A stretch of DNA of 64,000 nucleotides from Serratia sp. DD3 (GTDB lineage: Bacteria; Pseudomonadota; Gammaproteobacteria; Enterobacterales; Enterobacteriaceae): NCBI RefSeq assembly GCF_000496755.2, contig NZ_AYKS02000084.1:62001-126000 (forward strand), read 5' to 3'. This document shows, one piece after another, positions 17,388 to 32,290 of the stretch. The notes below the pieces were generated by a model. It worked only from the letters and a program-made list of their open reading frames with translations, did no database searches and was not told where the DNA came from. Made by a program: the position numbers and the translations under genes. How positions within the stretch are numbered: the stretch's first letter is position 1; every line of letters starts with the position of its first letter.

Positions 17388-18593
17388 TCAGCCAAAGATG
17401 CCGCCAAACCACTGGCTCAGTTTCATCATGACAAAATCCCATATACGGCTGAAGAAGTTCCCTTCTTTGACTTCCTGCATCACCACCAGCGGGTACTGTG
17501 CAATGGTTTTACCATCCAGTTGGTAATCGATGGTGCCAACAACCTGATTTTTCGCCAACGGCGCTTCCAGTGTCGGCGGGTCAAGTTTGTAGCTGGCTTT
17601 CAGGTTTTTCATCTGCCCTTTAGGCAGAGTAACCGCAGCATCTGTCGCCACACCGAGTGGCACTTCATTCACATCACCAAACCATACTTTTTGCGTTACA
17701 AATGCTTTATCCGCCTTGATAGGTATCGCCGTTTCATAGAAACGGAAGCCCCAGGTCAATAATTTTTCACTTTCACTAAAGCGAACACTGTCATTCGGTG
17801 CCCCCAATACCACTGAAATCAGGCGCATTGGGCCATCGGTCGCCGAGGCCACCAAGTTATGCCCGGCACCACTGGTATAACCCGTCTTGATACCATCAAC
17901 TGCCAGATTGCTATTCCACAACAGTCGGTTACGGTTTACTTGGCGAATTTTGTTAAATGTGAACTCTTTCTCTTTATGCAACGCATACTCGTCCGGTACA
18001 TCACGGATCAGCGCCTGACTCAACAATGCCATATCGCGCGCTGTACTGTATTGCCCCTCCGCATCCAGGCCATGTACCGTTAGAAAGTGCGTATTTTGTA
18101 AACCTAAGGATTTGGCATAATTATTCATCAAGCTAACAAAGGCATCCTGGCTACCCGCAACAAAATCTGCCAAGGCAATGCTGGCATCATTACCGGATTG
18201 GATAACAATCCCTTTATTCAATTCAGAGACCGGCACCCGGTCACCCGGCTTGATAAACATTAACGATGAGCCACGTAAGGTCGGGTTCCCCGTGGCCCAG
18301 GCATCTTTCCCCACAGTAACCAGCGCGTCCGGTTTGATTTTACCGGCTTTCATCGCCTGACCAATCACATAGCTGGACATGATTTTAGTCAGGCTCGCGG
18401 GGTCCAGCCGGGTATCGGCATTACCCTCTGCCAAAATCTTGCCACTGCTATAATCCATCAGCACATAAGCTTTAGCATTAATTTGTGGAATTTCAGCAGG
18501 TTCTGCCGCATAGGCAGTGGGAGCTGCCAATAAGATGGCACCGACACTGAAGGCCAGTTTATAAAAAGAGACAGATAAGATTTTATTTCTCAT
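17388..18593 (-). CDS. dacC: D-alanyl-D-alanine carboxypeptidase PBP6
   Basis: The 401-residue protein has a signal peptide (about 1-29, ending AYAA) and the penicillin-binding motifs S67-L-T-K70, SGN in IQSGNDAS, and KTG in [14 protein letters not shown]-terminal beta domain is followed by an amphipathic membrane anchor ([15 protein letters not shown]). It trims the terminal D-Ala from peptidoglycan pentapeptides at the periplasmic face of the inner membrane. [12 protein letters not shown] and the anchor sequence are closest to E. coli DacC (400 residues) rather than DacA or DacD. It converges on sdaB. Confidence 0.94.
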   Translation of the reverse strand: MRNKILSVSFYKLAFSVGAILLAAPTAYAAEPAEIPQINAKAYVLMDYSSGKILAEGNADTRLDPASLTKIMSSYVIGQAMKAGKIKPDALVTVGKDAWATGNPTLRGSSLMFIKPGDRVPVSELNKGIVIQSGNDASIALADFVAGSQDAFVSLMNNYAKSLGLQNTHFLTVHGLDAEGQYSTARDMALLSQALIRDVPDEYALHKEKEFTFNKIRQVNRNRLLWNSNLAVDGIKTGYTSGAGHNLVASATDGPMRLISVVLGAPNDSVRFSESEKLLTWGFRFYETAIPIKADKAFVTQKVWFGDVNEVPLGVATDAAVTLPKGQMKNLKASYKLDPPTLEAPLAKNQVVGTIDYQLDGKTIAQYPLVVMQEVKEGNFFSRIWDFVMMKLSQWFGGIFG

Positions 18594-18987
18594 AATGTTG
18601 CCAGAGTACCCATTAAACTCATGAAATAACTTTAATTTTCAAATAAAGCTATCCGTTCTATCAACCGACGAGAACGACCGAATGCCAACCCTCATCATCT
18701 ATGTACCTGTTGTAGCCCCCACCAACTTAAATGGCAATGGGCAGCGGCAATTGATTTTATTCTGGCAGGGGTCGGTCAAATTTTCTTAGTTTTTACATAA
18801 CTGTACACAATCACCCGAACCTGGGTTGATATTTTCAGTTTGTACAATTTGCCGTGGGATAAGGCTAAAATGGTTAGCGCCATCAGGCTGACAGATGACA
18901 GGTGACAGGTGACAGGTGACAGGTGACAAACCACATTTTCTAGCGTAGATAAGAGTCTATTTTATAAAATTGATGCAGGAGCACGTT
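18594..18987. other. Divergent region dacC/gstB
   Basis: About 390 bp holding the promoters of dacC and gstB and the 7-bp tandem array. No gene is visible. Confidence 0.5.
18890..18928. repeat. 7-bp tandem repeat, GACAGGT x4
   Basis: Four perfect GACAGGT units (18897-18924) with an imperfect unit before (GACAGAT) and a partial one after. It is 60 bp upstream of the gstB start, where copy number could alter promoter spacing. Confidence 0.9.
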
Positions 18988-19608
18988 ATGCTAACCATTT
19001 GGGGCCGTAAAAACTCAAACAATGTCAAAAAAGTACTTTGGTGTGCTGGCGAACTGGGGCTGAATTTCACCCATATCAATGCCGGGGGCGCTTACGGTAA
19101 AGTTAACGAAGCCGCCTATCGAGCCCTCAACCCTAATGGGCTGGTACCCTTGTTGCAGGACGACGATTTTGTGCTGTGGGAGTCGAATACCATTGTTCGC
19201 TATCTGGCAGCAAAATTTGGTCAGCCCCCCTTTTACCCGCAAGATCTGCAAGCCCGCGCCGCTGCAGAAAAGTGGATGGATTGGCAAATTGCCCCGATCG
19301 CGGCCCCGTTCCGTACCCTATTTTGGGGCATAGTTCGTACCGAGCCGGAACAACGTGATAATCAACAAATCGAAGCCGCCATTAAGGAAATGGAACACCA
19401 CCTCGATATCGTGGAACAAACGCTGGCAAATCAACCCTATCTTTCAGGTGAAACCTTCGGCATCGGCGATATTCCGTTAGGTACCTTTATTTATGCCTGG
19501 TTTGAAATGCCCATCAAGCGCCAGCCGCGGCCACATATGGAGCGTTGGTACCAGCAACTTTGTGCCCGACCAGCTTACCAAAGTGCTGTGATGCTGCCAC
19601 TTAGTTAA
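18988..19608 (+). CDS. gstB: Glutathione S-transferase GstB-like
   Basis: The 206-residue protein has an N-terminal thioredoxin-like domain (MLTIWGRKNSNNVKKVLW, LNPNGLVPLLQDD, LWESNTIVRYLA) and a C-terminal helical GST domain (FGIGDIPLGTFIYAW). It matches E. coli GstB (YliJ, 208 residues), which conjugates glutathione to alpha-haloacids, and sits next to dacC as in E. coli. I chose the ATG at 18988, with GGAG 6 nt upstream; the open frame runs back to 18970. Confidence 0.88.
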   Translation: MLTIWGRKNSNNVKKVLWCAGELGLNFTHINAGGAYGKVNEAAYRALNPNGLVPLLQDDDFVLWESNTIVRYLAAKFGQPPFYPQDLQARAAAEKWMDWQIAPIAAPFRTLFWGIVRTEPEQRDNQQIEAAIKEMEHHLDIVEQTLANQPYLSGETFGIGDIPLGTFIYAWFEMPIKRQPRPHMERWYQQLCARPAYQSAVMLPLS

Positions 19609-19681
19609 GTGAATAGGGTATGGAGGGGTATACTCTAAATAATTCAATTGATTGCTCCATCACTGACCAATAGGTAATGAA

Positions 19682-20662
19682 ATGGAAGCCCCAAAAATGG
19701 TTGTCAACAGCGTCGCCTACCGAGCGGGTAAACGGCTGAAAGATATTACGATCGATGATATCAGTGAAGTGGTGAAAGAACCGGATACCTTTGTCTGGCT
19801 CGGGTTATGGCAACCCGAAGATAGCTTTATGCGCAAAGTCCAGGAGGAGTTTGGCCTACACGAGCTGGCGATTGACGATGCGTTACATGCCCACCAGCGC
19901 CCCAAAATCGAAACTTATGGTGATTCCCTGTTTATTGTGGTGAAAACCGCACAATGGATAAACGATGAAGTGGAATACGGTGAAACACATTTCTTTGTGG
20001 GTAAACATTTCCTGATTAGTGTACGCCATGGTGCATCTTCCAGCTATGTTCCTATCCGTGCCAAAGTGGAGGAGAACCCGAAACACCTCAGCCTAGGACC
20101 GGGTTTTCCCCTGTACTCGGTACTGGATTTTATCGTCGACAATTACCGCCATATTGTTGGTAAATTTGAAGAGATGATCGAAGATATCGAGTCCAGTATG
20201 TTCCGTTCTGATTTTGATGAAACCGCCATTGAGAACGTCTACACCCTGCGCCGCCATCTGCTCGGTCTGCGTAATGCAGCCCTCCCCATGGATGAGATCT
20301 GCAATCAGCTTATCCATCTGCATGAAGATGTGATCCCCAAAGAACTCCGTGCTTACGTTCGCGATGTCCAGGACCATGCCCGGCAAGTGGTCATTACTTC
20401 AGACGATATGCGTGAAATGCTGACCAACGCCATGCACGTTAACCTGGCGCTGGTCAGCGTAAAACAGAATGAAGTGGTGAAAAGACTGGCGGGCTGGGGG
20501 GCCATTTTGGCTATTCCGACGGTGATTTTCAGCCTGTATGGGATGAACTTTGCCGATATGCCAGAGCTGAAATTCCCCTGGGCATATCACGCAACATTAG
20601 GTGCCACAGCAGTTGGCTGCATTTTCCTTTACCGGAAACTGAAGCGCGCTGGTTGGCTATAG
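19682..20662 (+). CDS. CorA-family magnesium/divalent cation transporter
   Basis: The 326-residue protein has a large acidic cytoplasmic N-terminal domain, long coiled helices and two C-terminal membrane helices. The signature YGMNFADMPEL sits after the first helix (about residue 290), followed by a short loop and a last helix ending in basic RKLKRAGWL. CorA proteins form pentameric Mg2+/Co2+ channels. The sequence differs from housekeeping E. coli CorA (316 residues) and is probably a second CorA-type protein, as often seen in this family. Start 19682 is chosen; the Met at 19697 is possible. Confidence 0.9.
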   Translation: MEAPKMVVNSVAYRAGKRLKDITIDDISEVVKEPDTFVWLGLWQPEDSFMRKVQEEFGLHELAIDDALHAHQRPKIETYGDSLFIVVKTAQWINDEVEYGETHFFVGKHFLISVRHGASSSYVPIRAKVEENPKHLSLGPGFPLYSVLDFIVDNYRHIVGKFEEMIEDIESSMFRSDFDETAIENVYTLRRHLLGLRNAALPMDEICNQLIHLHEDVIPKELRAYVRDVQDHARQVVITSDDMREMLTNAMHVNLALVSVKQNEVVKRLAGWGAILAIPTVIFSLYGMNFADMPELKFPWAYHATLGATAVGCIFLYRKLKRAGWL

Positions 20663-20819
20663 CCGGCTCCGGCCTGCCCACACAGGGCTATGGATGACTT
20701 AGCCCTGTGTGGGAGAGTGCTTTGATACCGCTTTAAAACAGAGATAGCAGTACAAATTCCCTGCCAATCTCTGTAGAATCCCTGCCCTGAACACACCCAA
20801 ACCGAATACTTTTTAACCT

Positions 20820-22145
20820 ATGAACAATGTCACCCAACAGCCCAGAATCGGCTTTGTTAGCCTCGGTTGCCCAAAGAATCTGGTTGATTCTGAACGCATC
20901 TTGACCGAACTGCGTAACGAAGGTTACCAAGTCGTACCGCGTTATGATGATGCGGAACTGGTGATCGTCAACACCTGCGGATTTATTGATAGTGCCGTAC
21001 AGGAATCACTGGAAGCCATCGGTGAAGCATTGAACGAAAACGGCAAGGTGATTGTGACTGGCTGCCTGGGCGCCAAGGAAAATCAGATCCGCGAAGTGCA
21101 CCCCAAAGTGCTGGAAATTTCCGGCCCGCACAGTTATGAACAGGTTTTATCCCATGTTCACCAATATGTACCGAAGCCCGTGCATAACCCCTTTACCAGC
21201 CTGATCCCGGCTCAAGGGGTCAAACTGACACCGAAACACTATGCCTACCTGAAGATCTCCGAAGGGTGCAACCACCGTTGTACTTTCTGCATCATCCCTT
21301 CCATGCGCGGGGATCTTGATAGCCGCCCGATTGGTAGCGTGTTGGATGAAGCCAAACGCCTGGTTGAATCCGGGGTAAAAGAATTACTGGTGATTTCACA
21401 AGATACCTCGGCCTATGGTGTCGATATCAAGCACCGCACCGGCTTCTGGAACGGTCAACCGGTGAAAACCAGTATGGTTAGCCTGTGTGAGCAACTTTCT
21501 AGTTTGGGTGCTTGGGTACGTCTGCACTATGTTTACCCTTATCCTCATGTCGATGAAGTGATCCCACTGATGGCGGAAGGTAAAATCCTGCCTTATCTGG
21601 ATATTCCGCTGCAACATGCCAGCCCCAAAATTCTCAAGCTGATGAAACGCCCTGGCGCGGTAGAGCGCACACTGGAGCGAATCAAACGCTGGCGGGAAAT
21701 CTGCCCGGACCTGACGCTACGTTCCACCTTTATCGTTGGCTTCCCTGGGGAAAGCGAAGAAGACTTCCAGATGCTGCTCGATTTCCTGAAAGAGGCGAAA
21801 TTGGATCGCGTCGGTTGCTTCAAGTACAGCCCGGTAGAGGGTGCTGCAGCCAATGAGCTGGCGGATCAAGTGCCGGAAGAGGTCAAAGAGCAGCGCTTCC
21901 ACCGTTTTATGCAGTTGCAACAGCAAATTTCTGCGCAACGTTTGCAAGATAAAATTGGCCGCGAAGTACTGGTGCTGATTGACGAAGTGGATGAAGAAGG
22001 CGCAATTGGCCGCAGTATGGCAGATGCGCCAGAAATTGATGGTGCGGTTTACCTTAACGGTGAAAGTAACGTCAAGGTGGGTGATATTGTCAAAGTGAAG
22101 ATTGAAAACGCTGACGAGTATGACCTGTGGGGCTCTAAAGTCTGA
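20820..22145 (+). CDS. rimO: Ribosomal protein S12 methylthiotransferase
   Basis: The 441-residue radical-SAM enzyme methylthiolates Asp89 of ribosomal protein S12. The N-terminal UPF0004 domain carries cluster cysteines C17, C53 and C82. The radical SAM motif is C150-N-H-R-C154-T-F-C157. A C-terminal TRAM domain begins near residue 375. The length equals E. coli RimO (441), and it lies near dacC/gstB as there. Confidence 0.97.
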   Translation: MNNVTQQPRIGFVSLGCPKNLVDSERILTELRNEGYQVVPRYDDAELVIVNTCGFIDSAVQESLEAIGEALNENGKVIVTGCLGAKENQIREVHPKVLEISGPHSYEQVLSHVHQYVPKPVHNPFTSLIPAQGVKLTPKHYAYLKISEGCNHRCTFCIIPSMRGDLDSRPIGSVLDEAKRLVESGVKELLVISQDTSAYGVDIKHRTGFWNGQPVKTSMVSLCEQLSSLGAWVRLHYVYPYPHVDEVIPLMAEGKILPYLDIPLQHASPKILKLMKRPGAVERTLERIKRWREICPDLTLRSTFIVGFPGESEEDFQMLLDFLKEAKLDRVGCFKYSPVEGAAANELADQVPEEVKEQRFHRFMQLQQQISAQRLQDKIGREVLVLIDEVDEEGAIGRSMADAPEIDGAVYLNGESNVKVGDIVKVKIENADEYDLWGSKV

Positions 22146-22215
22146 CGGACCTGACCACCTGCCCAAGGTGATACTTTGGGTATAAGCGCGGTTCGCATTT
22201 TAAGTGCTGTTAACA

Positions 22216-22240
22216 CTAAAGGGGCATCAGAGCCCCTTTA
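22216..22240. terminator. Bidirectional terminator rimO/yeeZ
   Basis: TAAAGGGGC and GCCCCTTTA form a strong stem with a 6-nt loop between the convergent rimO and yeeZ genes. It lacks a long T-run but has A/T tracts on both sides. Confidence 0.7.
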
Positions 22241-22265
22241 TCATACTCTTCACTTTTGAAGGCGC

Positions 22266-23090
22266 TTAACTGATTGGCATCCGTATCGGGTCGGGGTGTT
22301 GGTAGGCAAAACCCAACTCACGGCAGATACGGCTACCGTCCACCAGCCGCCCTTCCTGCTCCCCCTCATCTGCAAACTGTGGCGGTTGCAGGTGCAATTG
22401 CTTGGCCAACAACGGGTAGAACTCACGCTTGGTGGGATGGATTGGCGCACAAATATTATAAACGTGCCCCCCGGTAGGCTGCTGGAGCAACAGTTGAATG
22501 GCGGCAATCACATCATCCTGATGCACCAGATTCACCCCTTGTGCTCCCCCTTTCACACCCACCTTACCGGCAAGAAAACGCCCAGGGTGGCGATCTGCCC
22601 CCACCAACCCAGCCAAACGCAGGATATCTACCGACGTATGCGGTAATTGATGCAGCCAAAGCTCCAGTTCTGCCAATACGCGCCCACTGGAAGTCACCGG
22701 ATGCAGCGGTGAATCTTCATTTACACTACCGCTGGTCTCGCCATAGACCGAGGTCGAGCTGGTAAAAATAATACGCGGAACCGCATAAGCGATGGCGCTA
22801 TCCACCAGCATCTGCACCGCATCAAAATAGCCGCGACTCCCTTCGACAGTACGGCTAGCTGGCAAGGTGATCACCAACGCATCCACACGCAATAACTGCT
22901 CTAGATCATCGGGCTGACAAAGCAGTTCTGGCACTACTTCAAGCTGATAACACTCAACGCCACTCATCCTTGCGGCTTCGACCCCGTCCGGTGTGGTTTT
23001 ACTGCCAACCACTTTATAGCCACGGCTCATCAATGATAAAGCCAGCGGCATACCTAACCAACCCAGACCAATAATGGCGACTTTTTTCAT
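22266..23090 (-). CDS. yeeZ: YeeZ, SDR/NAD(P)-binding protein
   Basis: The 274-residue protein starts MKKVAIIGLGWLGMPLALSL with a Rossmann GxGxxG motif. It continues as an extended short-chain dehydrogenase-like fold (TSSTSVYGE, then no YxxxK at the usual place). Length and sequence match E. coli YeeZ (274), which also lies directly upstream of and divergent from hisL. Its reaction is unknown. Confidence 0.92.
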   Translation of the reverse strand: MKKVAIIGLGWLGMPLALSLMSRGYKVVGSKTTPDGVEAARMSGVECYQLEVVPELLCQPDDLEQLLRVDALVITLPASRTVEGSRGYFDAVQMLVDSAIAYAVPRIIFTSSTSVYGETSGSVNEDSPLHPVTSSGRVLAELELWLHQLPHTSVDILRLAGLVGADRHPGRFLAGKVGVKGGAQGVNLVHQDDVIAAIQLLLQQPTGGHVYNICAPIHPTKREFYPLLAKQLHLQPPQFADEGEQEGRLVDGSRICRELGFAYQHPDPIRMPIS

Positions 23091-23443
23091 CAGCTTCCTC
23101 TCAAGAAGATCATAGCGTTGACGTTTTCCGTTTATCGAGACACCGGCGCGTTCAGTATGGCTTATCGGCGCGATAGCTGTTAGCGGGTAGATTTTAGCAT
23201 AGCTCCAGCGGAAAGCCGTGTCTCAAATCCCCGCAGAGATAACCCACGCCTTTGCCAAATCAGGCGGTCTCTACACGACAATGACTCGACCCTCAGGGAA
23301 GGGGCGAATAACTATGGTCAACAACCGAACAATTTGCAGTATGACAAGCATAAATTCACAAAAAATAGTTGCATGTGATAGCACAGATAGTTTAGCTTAA
23401 TCAGCAGTCCAGCATTGGCTGGTTTAATGTAAAGAGAATTATC
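23091..23443. other. Divergent region yeeZ/his operon
   Basis: About 350 bp holding the his promoter and the yeeZ promoter. A 60-codon frame at 23218-23400 has no ribosome site and unusual composition, so it is not called. No distinct operator can be recognised. Confidence 0.5.
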
Positions 23444-23491
23444 ATGACACGCGTTCAGTTCAACCACCATCATCACCATCATCCTGACTAG
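23444..23491 (+). CDS. hisL: His operon leader peptide
   Basis: The 15-codon peptide reads MTRVQFNHHHHHHPD, with six consecutive His codons (E. coli has seven in MTRVQFKHHHHHHHPD). Ribosome stalling on these codons when charged tRNA-His is scarce lets transcription pass the attenuator. AGAG lies upstream of the ATG. Confidence 0.97.
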   Translation: MTRVQFNHHHHHHPD

Positions 23492-23569
23492 TCTTTCAGG
23501 CGATGTGTGCTGGGAGACGGTTCTTGAATCTTCCAGTGGCGCGTAGAACGTAAAAAACGCATGAGAAAG

Positions 23570-23602
23570 CCCTCGGAAGATATCTTCCGAGGGTTTTTTT
23601 TT
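23570..23602 (+). terminator. His operon attenuator
   Basis: CCCTCGGAAGA pairs perfectly with TCTTCCGAGGG (a GC-rich 11-bp arm on each side of a 2-nt centre, in effect a near-complete palindrome), directly followed by T9. Together with hisL, 79 nt upstream, it forms the classical histidine attenuator. Confidence 0.95.
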
Positions 23603-23671
23603 GGTTTCAGACTGACATAAATTATTTTTTTACAACAAATTCAATTCATTAAGATTTATACAGAGGTCACT

Positions 23672-24571
23672 ATGTTGGATAAAACACGTTTACGCATCGC
23701 CATGCAAAAGTCAGGTCGCTTGAGTGAAGATTCGCAAAAACTGCTGGCCCGCTGTGGTATCAAGATCAACCTGCAACAACAACGCCTGATCGCCTTCGCC
23801 GAGAATATGCCGATTGATATCCTGCGGGTGCGTGATGATGACATCCCCGGGTTGGTGATGGATGGCGTGGTTGATCTCGGTATCATTGGCGAAAACGTGC
23901 TGGAAGAAGAGCTGCTCAATCGCCGTGCTCAAGGGGAAGACCCGCGTTACTTAATGCTGCGCCGTCTGGACTTTGGTTCTTGCCGCCTGTCACTGGCAGC
24001 CCCATTGGATAGTGAATATAGCGGCCCACAATGTTTGCAAAATTCCCGCATCGCTACCTCCTACCCACACCTGCTTAAGCAATATCTCGATAAACAAGGG
24101 GTGAATTTCAAATCCTGCCTACTGAACGGTTCTGTGGAAGTCGCCCCACGCGCTGGCTTGGCGGATGCCATTTGTGACCTGGTTTCCACCGGTGCCACGC
24201 TGGAAGCCAACGGCCTGCGTGAAGTGGAAGTGATTTACCGCTCCAAAGCCTGCCTGATCCAACGTGATGGCGCCATGTCTGAGCCGAAGCAGCAGTTGAT
24301 TGACCGTTTGATGACCCGTATTCAAGGGGTGATCCAGGCGCGTGAATCCAAATATATTATGCTGCACGCCCCGAGTGATCGCCTGGATGAAATCATCGCC
24401 CTGCTACCCGGTGCCGAACGCCCGACTATTCTGCCATTAGCCGGTGCGGACAGCCGTGTTGCCATGCATATGGTGAGCAGTGAAACCCTGTTCTGGGAAA
24501 CCATGGAAAAACTGAAAACCCTGGGTGCCAGCTCCATTCTGGTACTGCCCATTGAGAAGATGATGGAGTAA
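23672..24571 (+). CDS. hisG: ATP phosphoribosyltransferase
   Basis: The 299-residue long-form HisG joins ATP and PRPP in the first, feedback-inhibited step of histidine synthesis. Periplasmic-binding-protein-like lobes ([46 protein letters not shown] for PRPP) are followed by the C-terminal histidine-sensing domain (about residues 225-299). Length equals E. coli HisG (299). Confidence 0.98.
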   Translation: MLDKTRLRIAMQKSGRLSEDSQKLLARCGIKINLQQQRLIAFAENMPIDILRVRDDDIPGLVMDGVVDLGIIGENVLEEELLNRRAQGEDPRYLMLRRLDFGSCRLSLAAPLDSEYSGPQCLQNSRIATSYPHLLKQYLDKQGVNFKSCLLNGSVEVAPRAGLADAICDLVSTGATLEANGLREVEVIYRSKACLIQRDGAMSEPKQQLIDRLMTRIQGVIQARESKYIMLHAPSDRLDEIIALLPGAERPTILPLAGADSRVAMHMVSSETLFWETMEKLKTLGASSILVLPIEKMME

Positions 24572-24575
24572 CACC

Positions 24576-26944
<2,369 letters not shown>

Positions 26945-26953
26945 GGAGCCGAT

Positions 26954-28020
26954 GTGAGCCAGAAAATTCTTTTTATTGACCGCGATGGCACGCTGATTGC
27001 TGAACCACCGGAAGATTTTCAGGTTGACCGCCTGGATAAACTGGCGCTGGAGCCGGAGGTGATCCCTTCCCTGCTGGCACTGCAACAAGCGGGGTTTACC
27101 CTGGTGATGATCACCAATCAGGATGGACTGGGGACGGCCAGTTTCCCACAGGAAACTTTTGATCCCCCACACAACCTGATGATGCAGATCTTCGATTCTC
27201 AGGGGATTAAATTCGCACAGACCCTGATCTGCCCGCATAAGCCAGACGATCAGTGCGAATGCCGTAAACCTAAAATCGCCATGGTTAAAGGTTACCTGGA
27301 GCCGGGCGTGATGGATACCGCCAACTGCTATGTGATTGGTGACCGCCAAACCGATATCCAATTAGCCAACAATATGGGCATTCAAGGGCTGCTGTATCAG
27401 CGCCAAAGTTTGGGCTGGGCGGCCATTACCCAACAGCTGACCAAACGCGACCGCCATGCTCAAGTGACGCGAGTGACCAAAGAGACCCAGATTGAGGTCA
27501 ATGTCTGGCTGGACCGCGAAGGTAACAGCAAGATTAAAACCGGTCTTGGCTTCTTCGACCATATGCTGGATCAGATTGCTACCCATGGCGGCATCCGTAT
27601 GGATGTCCAGGTGAGTGGCGACCTGCATATTGATGACCACCACACCGTGGAAGATACCGCGCTGGCACTGGGTGAAGCCCTGAATAAAGCGTTAGGCGAC
27701 AAGCGTGGGATTGCCCGCTTTGGCTTTGTGCTGCCGATGGATGAGTGCCTGGCCCGTTGCGCGATGGATATTTCTGGTCGCCCGCACCTGGAATACAAAG
27801 CTGATTTCAACTATCAGCGTGTGGGTGATCTCAGTACCGAGATGGTTGAACACTTCTTCCGTTCATTGTCTTATGCCATGGCTTGCACCTTGCACCTGAA
27901 AACCAAAGGCCGCAATGACCATCACCGGGTTGAAAGCCTGTTTAAAGCCTTTGGCCGCACTCTGCGCCAGGCGATCCGCGTGGATGGCAACACCTTGCCC
28001 AGTTCGAAAGGGGTGCTGTG

Positions 28021-28021
<1 letters not shown>
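26954..28021 (+). CDS. hisB: Histidinol-phosphatase / imidazoleglycerol-phosphate dehydratase
   Basis: This 355-residue bifunctional enzyme performs steps 7 and 9 of the pathway. The N-terminal HAD phosphatase (DRDGTL nucleophile, residues 8-13; [15 protein letters not shown] zinc loop, about 93-107) is fused to the C-terminal IGPD domain with its two metal motifs ([28 protein letters not shown], then [13 protein letters not shown]). The start codon is GTG with AAGGAG upstream. Length matches E. coli (355). Confidence 0.97.
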
Positions 28022-30105
<2,084 letters not shown>

Positions 30106-30112
<7 letters not shown>

Positions 30113-30723
30113 CAGAACAACAGAGAAGTAAACTGGATTGGGAAAAAACCGATAACCTGATGCCGGTGATCGTTCAACATGCGGTTTCTGGCGAAGTGCT
30201 GATGCTGGGTTATATGAACCCGCAAGCACTGGCAGAGACCGAACACAGCGGCAAAGTCACCTTTTTTTCACGCACCAAACAGCGCCTATGGACCAAAGGT
30301 GAAAGCTCCGGCCACTTCCTTAACGTGGTGAGCATCACGCCCGATTGCGATAACGATACCCTGCTGATCCTGGCCAACCCCATCGGCCCCACCTGCCACT
30401 TGGGCAATAATAGCTGCTTCCACCCGGCAAGCAGTGACTGGGGGTTCCTGTATCAGCTTGAGCAACTACTGGCCGAGCGCAAAAACGCCAGCCCAGACAG
30501 CTCTTACACCGCCAAACTGTACGCCAGCGGCACCAAACGCATTGCACAAAAGGTAGGGGAAGAAGGGGTAGAAACCGCTCTGGCTGCCACGGTGAATAAC
30601 CGTGAAGAACTGACCAATGAAGCAGCAGACTTGATCTATCACCTGCTGGTGCTACTGCAGGATCAGGAACTGGATCTGAGTAAAGTGATTAGCTGCCTGC
30701 GGGAGAGGCATGAGAAGAAGTAG
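30106..30723 (+). CDS. hisI: Phosphoribosyl-AMP cyclohydrolase / phosphoribosyl-ATP pyrophosphatase
   Basis: The 205-residue bifunctional enzyme carries the cyclohydrolase domain first ([44 protein letters not shown]) and the helical pyrophosphatase domain from about residue 115 ([37 protein letters not shown]). It catalyses steps 2 and 3. It overlaps hisF by 7 nt and is the last gene of the operon. Confidence 0.97.
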
Positions 30724-30742
30724 CGTTAGGAGTTGAGTTGTA

Positions 30743-30776
30743 GCAGTAAGAGCCTATCGCCATAGACTCTTACTGC
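30743..30776 (+). terminator. Hairpin after the his operon
   Basis: GCAGTAAGAG-C-CTAT pairs with ATAG-A-CTCTTACTGC around a 4-nt loop. No T-run follows, but it is the strongest hairpin after hisI. Confidence 0.6.
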
Positions 30777-31155
30777 ATCGTTATACCCCCTAGGCGCCCT
30801 GCTTTAGAAAGTCCAATCATCTTGCTACTATAAATCCAAACAATAAAGGCATGACTCTCCAGTGCACTAAATTCTTTTTTTTCATAGGGATAAGCTGAAG
30901 CTTAAAACGACTTCATGTGTAAGAAAAGTGACTAGTGACATGGTCACCTGTATCAAATCCAACTCAGCGCGCCTCAAAAAGGATATGTAATCAACTGAGT
31001 CAGGCTGTTCAGCGTAACTGTTCAGCGTAACAACGTTCAAAATAGTACAATATTTGGTGAAGTTAACTTGATATATAGATACTATTGATATCTTAATTTT
31101 TTTTGCTGAATATACTTTTTTATCAAAAAATGTTTAAAAAAGTGAATGATATGCT
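30777..31155. other. Promoter region of accessory set 1
   Basis: About 380 bp of AT-rich DNA. A 13-bp direct repeat (TGTTCAGCGTAAC) occurs twice at about 31006-31031. No JUMPstart/ops sequence is present, so set 1 is probably not under RfaH. The start of the first gene is preceded by a weak ribosome site. Confidence 0.5.
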
Positions 31156-32274
31156 ATGAAAAAAAAGATTGTTATCGTAGGTGGTGGTTTTTTCGGCATG
31201 TATATTGCCGAATTTTTTGCAGAGCGGGGGCATGATGTCCAACTGTTTGAAAAAGAGTCAAACTTTATGTCTCGGGCATCATTTAACAATCAAGCACGCG
31301 TTCATAATGGTTACCATTATCCTCGTAGCATTTTAACCGCCTTAAGGTCTCGCGTATCTTTCCCTCGTTTTGTGGCTGAGTTTCGTGATTGTATCGACTC
31401 CGACTTCGAAAAGTACTATTTAATCAGCAGCAAACTAGGAAAAGTGACAGCTAATCAGTTCACCAAATTTTGTGAGCGTATTGGCGCATCTTGTGAGTCC
31501 GCCCCCTCCCACTTACAAAAGCTCACTAATCCGGCCATGATAGATGCCTGTTTTTCTGTTACCGAATATGCTTTTGACTCGTGGAAACTTCGCGATGCCA
31601 TGCTAGAGCGAGTGAAAACATCCTTAGCCAATTATCAGACAAATGTTTCAGTCGATAAGGTATGCCAGCACCAAGACGGTTTAATGGTTACCTACACGAA
31701 TACCCAGTCTGGTGAAATTGCAGAGATGTATGCTGATCATGTATTCAACTGCACTTACTCTCATATCAACTACATGTTGCAAAATTCTACTCTAGAGTTA
31801 ATCCCTCTTAAGCATGAAATGACAGAAATGTGCCTTGTGGATGTACCGGATGAGTTGAAAAAAGTTGGCTTGACGGTGATGTGTGGTCCATTCTTTTCCG
31901 TAATGCCCTTCCCCTCTGCTAAGTTGCATTCTTTTAGTCACGTTCGTTATACCCCACATTATGAATGGTTCGACAAAGACCATATCACTTATGTTGATGC
32001 TCATAGAAAATTTGATGAAGACGAAAAAAATAGTGCTTGGCACTATATGAAGAAAGATGCCATGCGCTACTTACCCATTCTAGAAGATTGTGAGTATAAG
32101 CGCTCTCTCTGGGAAGTGAAAACCTTGCTACCTCGTAGTGAATCTGATGATTCGCGCCCAATATTATTTAGAGCTAATCATGGTTTATCTGGGTTCCACT
32201 GCATTATGGGGGGAAAAATAGACAATGTATATGATGTAATCGATGCGATTACTAAGCAGCATATTGTAGATTGA
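31156..32274 (+). CDS. FAD-dependent oxidoreductase (DAO superfamily)
   Basis: The 372-residue protein has an N-terminal FAD-binding Rossmann motif (IVIVGGGFFGMYIAEFFAER, residues 5-24, then E at the end of strand 2). It is followed by the block NNQARVHNGYHYPRS, seen in DAO-type oxidoreductases of polysaccharide loci. No membrane segment or signal peptide. A likely role is oxidation of a sugar or nucleotide sugar; the substrate is unknown. It is the first gene of a tight operon: the next start is 16 bp away. GC content is lower than in the his operon. It is not a UDP-galactopyranose mutase by length and motifs, though it shares the fold. Confidence 0.75.
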   Translation: MKKKIVIVGGGFFGMYIAEFFAERGHDVQLFEKESNFMSRASFNNQARVHNGYHYPRSILTALRSRVSFPRFVAEFRDCIDSDFEKYYLISSKLGKVTANQFTKFCERIGASCESAPSHLQKLTNPAMIDACFSVTEYAFDSWKLRDAMLERVKTSLANYQTNVSVDKVCQHQDGLMVTYTNTQSGEIAEMYADHVFNCTYSHINYMLQNSTLELIPLKHEMTEMCLVDVPDELKKVGLTVMCGPFFSVMPFPSAKLHSFSHVRYTPHYEWFDKDHITYVDAHRKFDEDEKNSAWHYMKKDAMRYLPILEDCEYKRSLWEVKTLLPRSESDDSRPILFRANHGLSGFHCIMGGKIDNVYDVIDAITKQHIVD

Positions 32275-32290
32275 TAGGAGTGTTAACGCC

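Noticed and set aside
19628..19650. Fourth dispersed repeat before the CorA-type gene
   Set aside because: GGTATACTCTAAATAATTCA resembles one end of the repeat family, but no second end or body was found, so it is not listed as a full element.
23218..23400. 60-codon ORF between yeeZ and hisL
   Set aside because: It covers the his promoter region, lacks a ribosome site and has no recognised similarity.
30777..31155. JUMPstart/ops upstream of set 1
   Set aside because: No GGCGGTAGCGT-like core was found on the plus strand in this region; the only copy is at 49419-49430 on the minus strand.
31156..32274. UDP-galactopyranose mutase
   Set aside because: The N-terminal FAD motif is shared, but the length and the NNQARVHNGYHYPRS block fit the DAO-type oxidoreductases rather than Glf.
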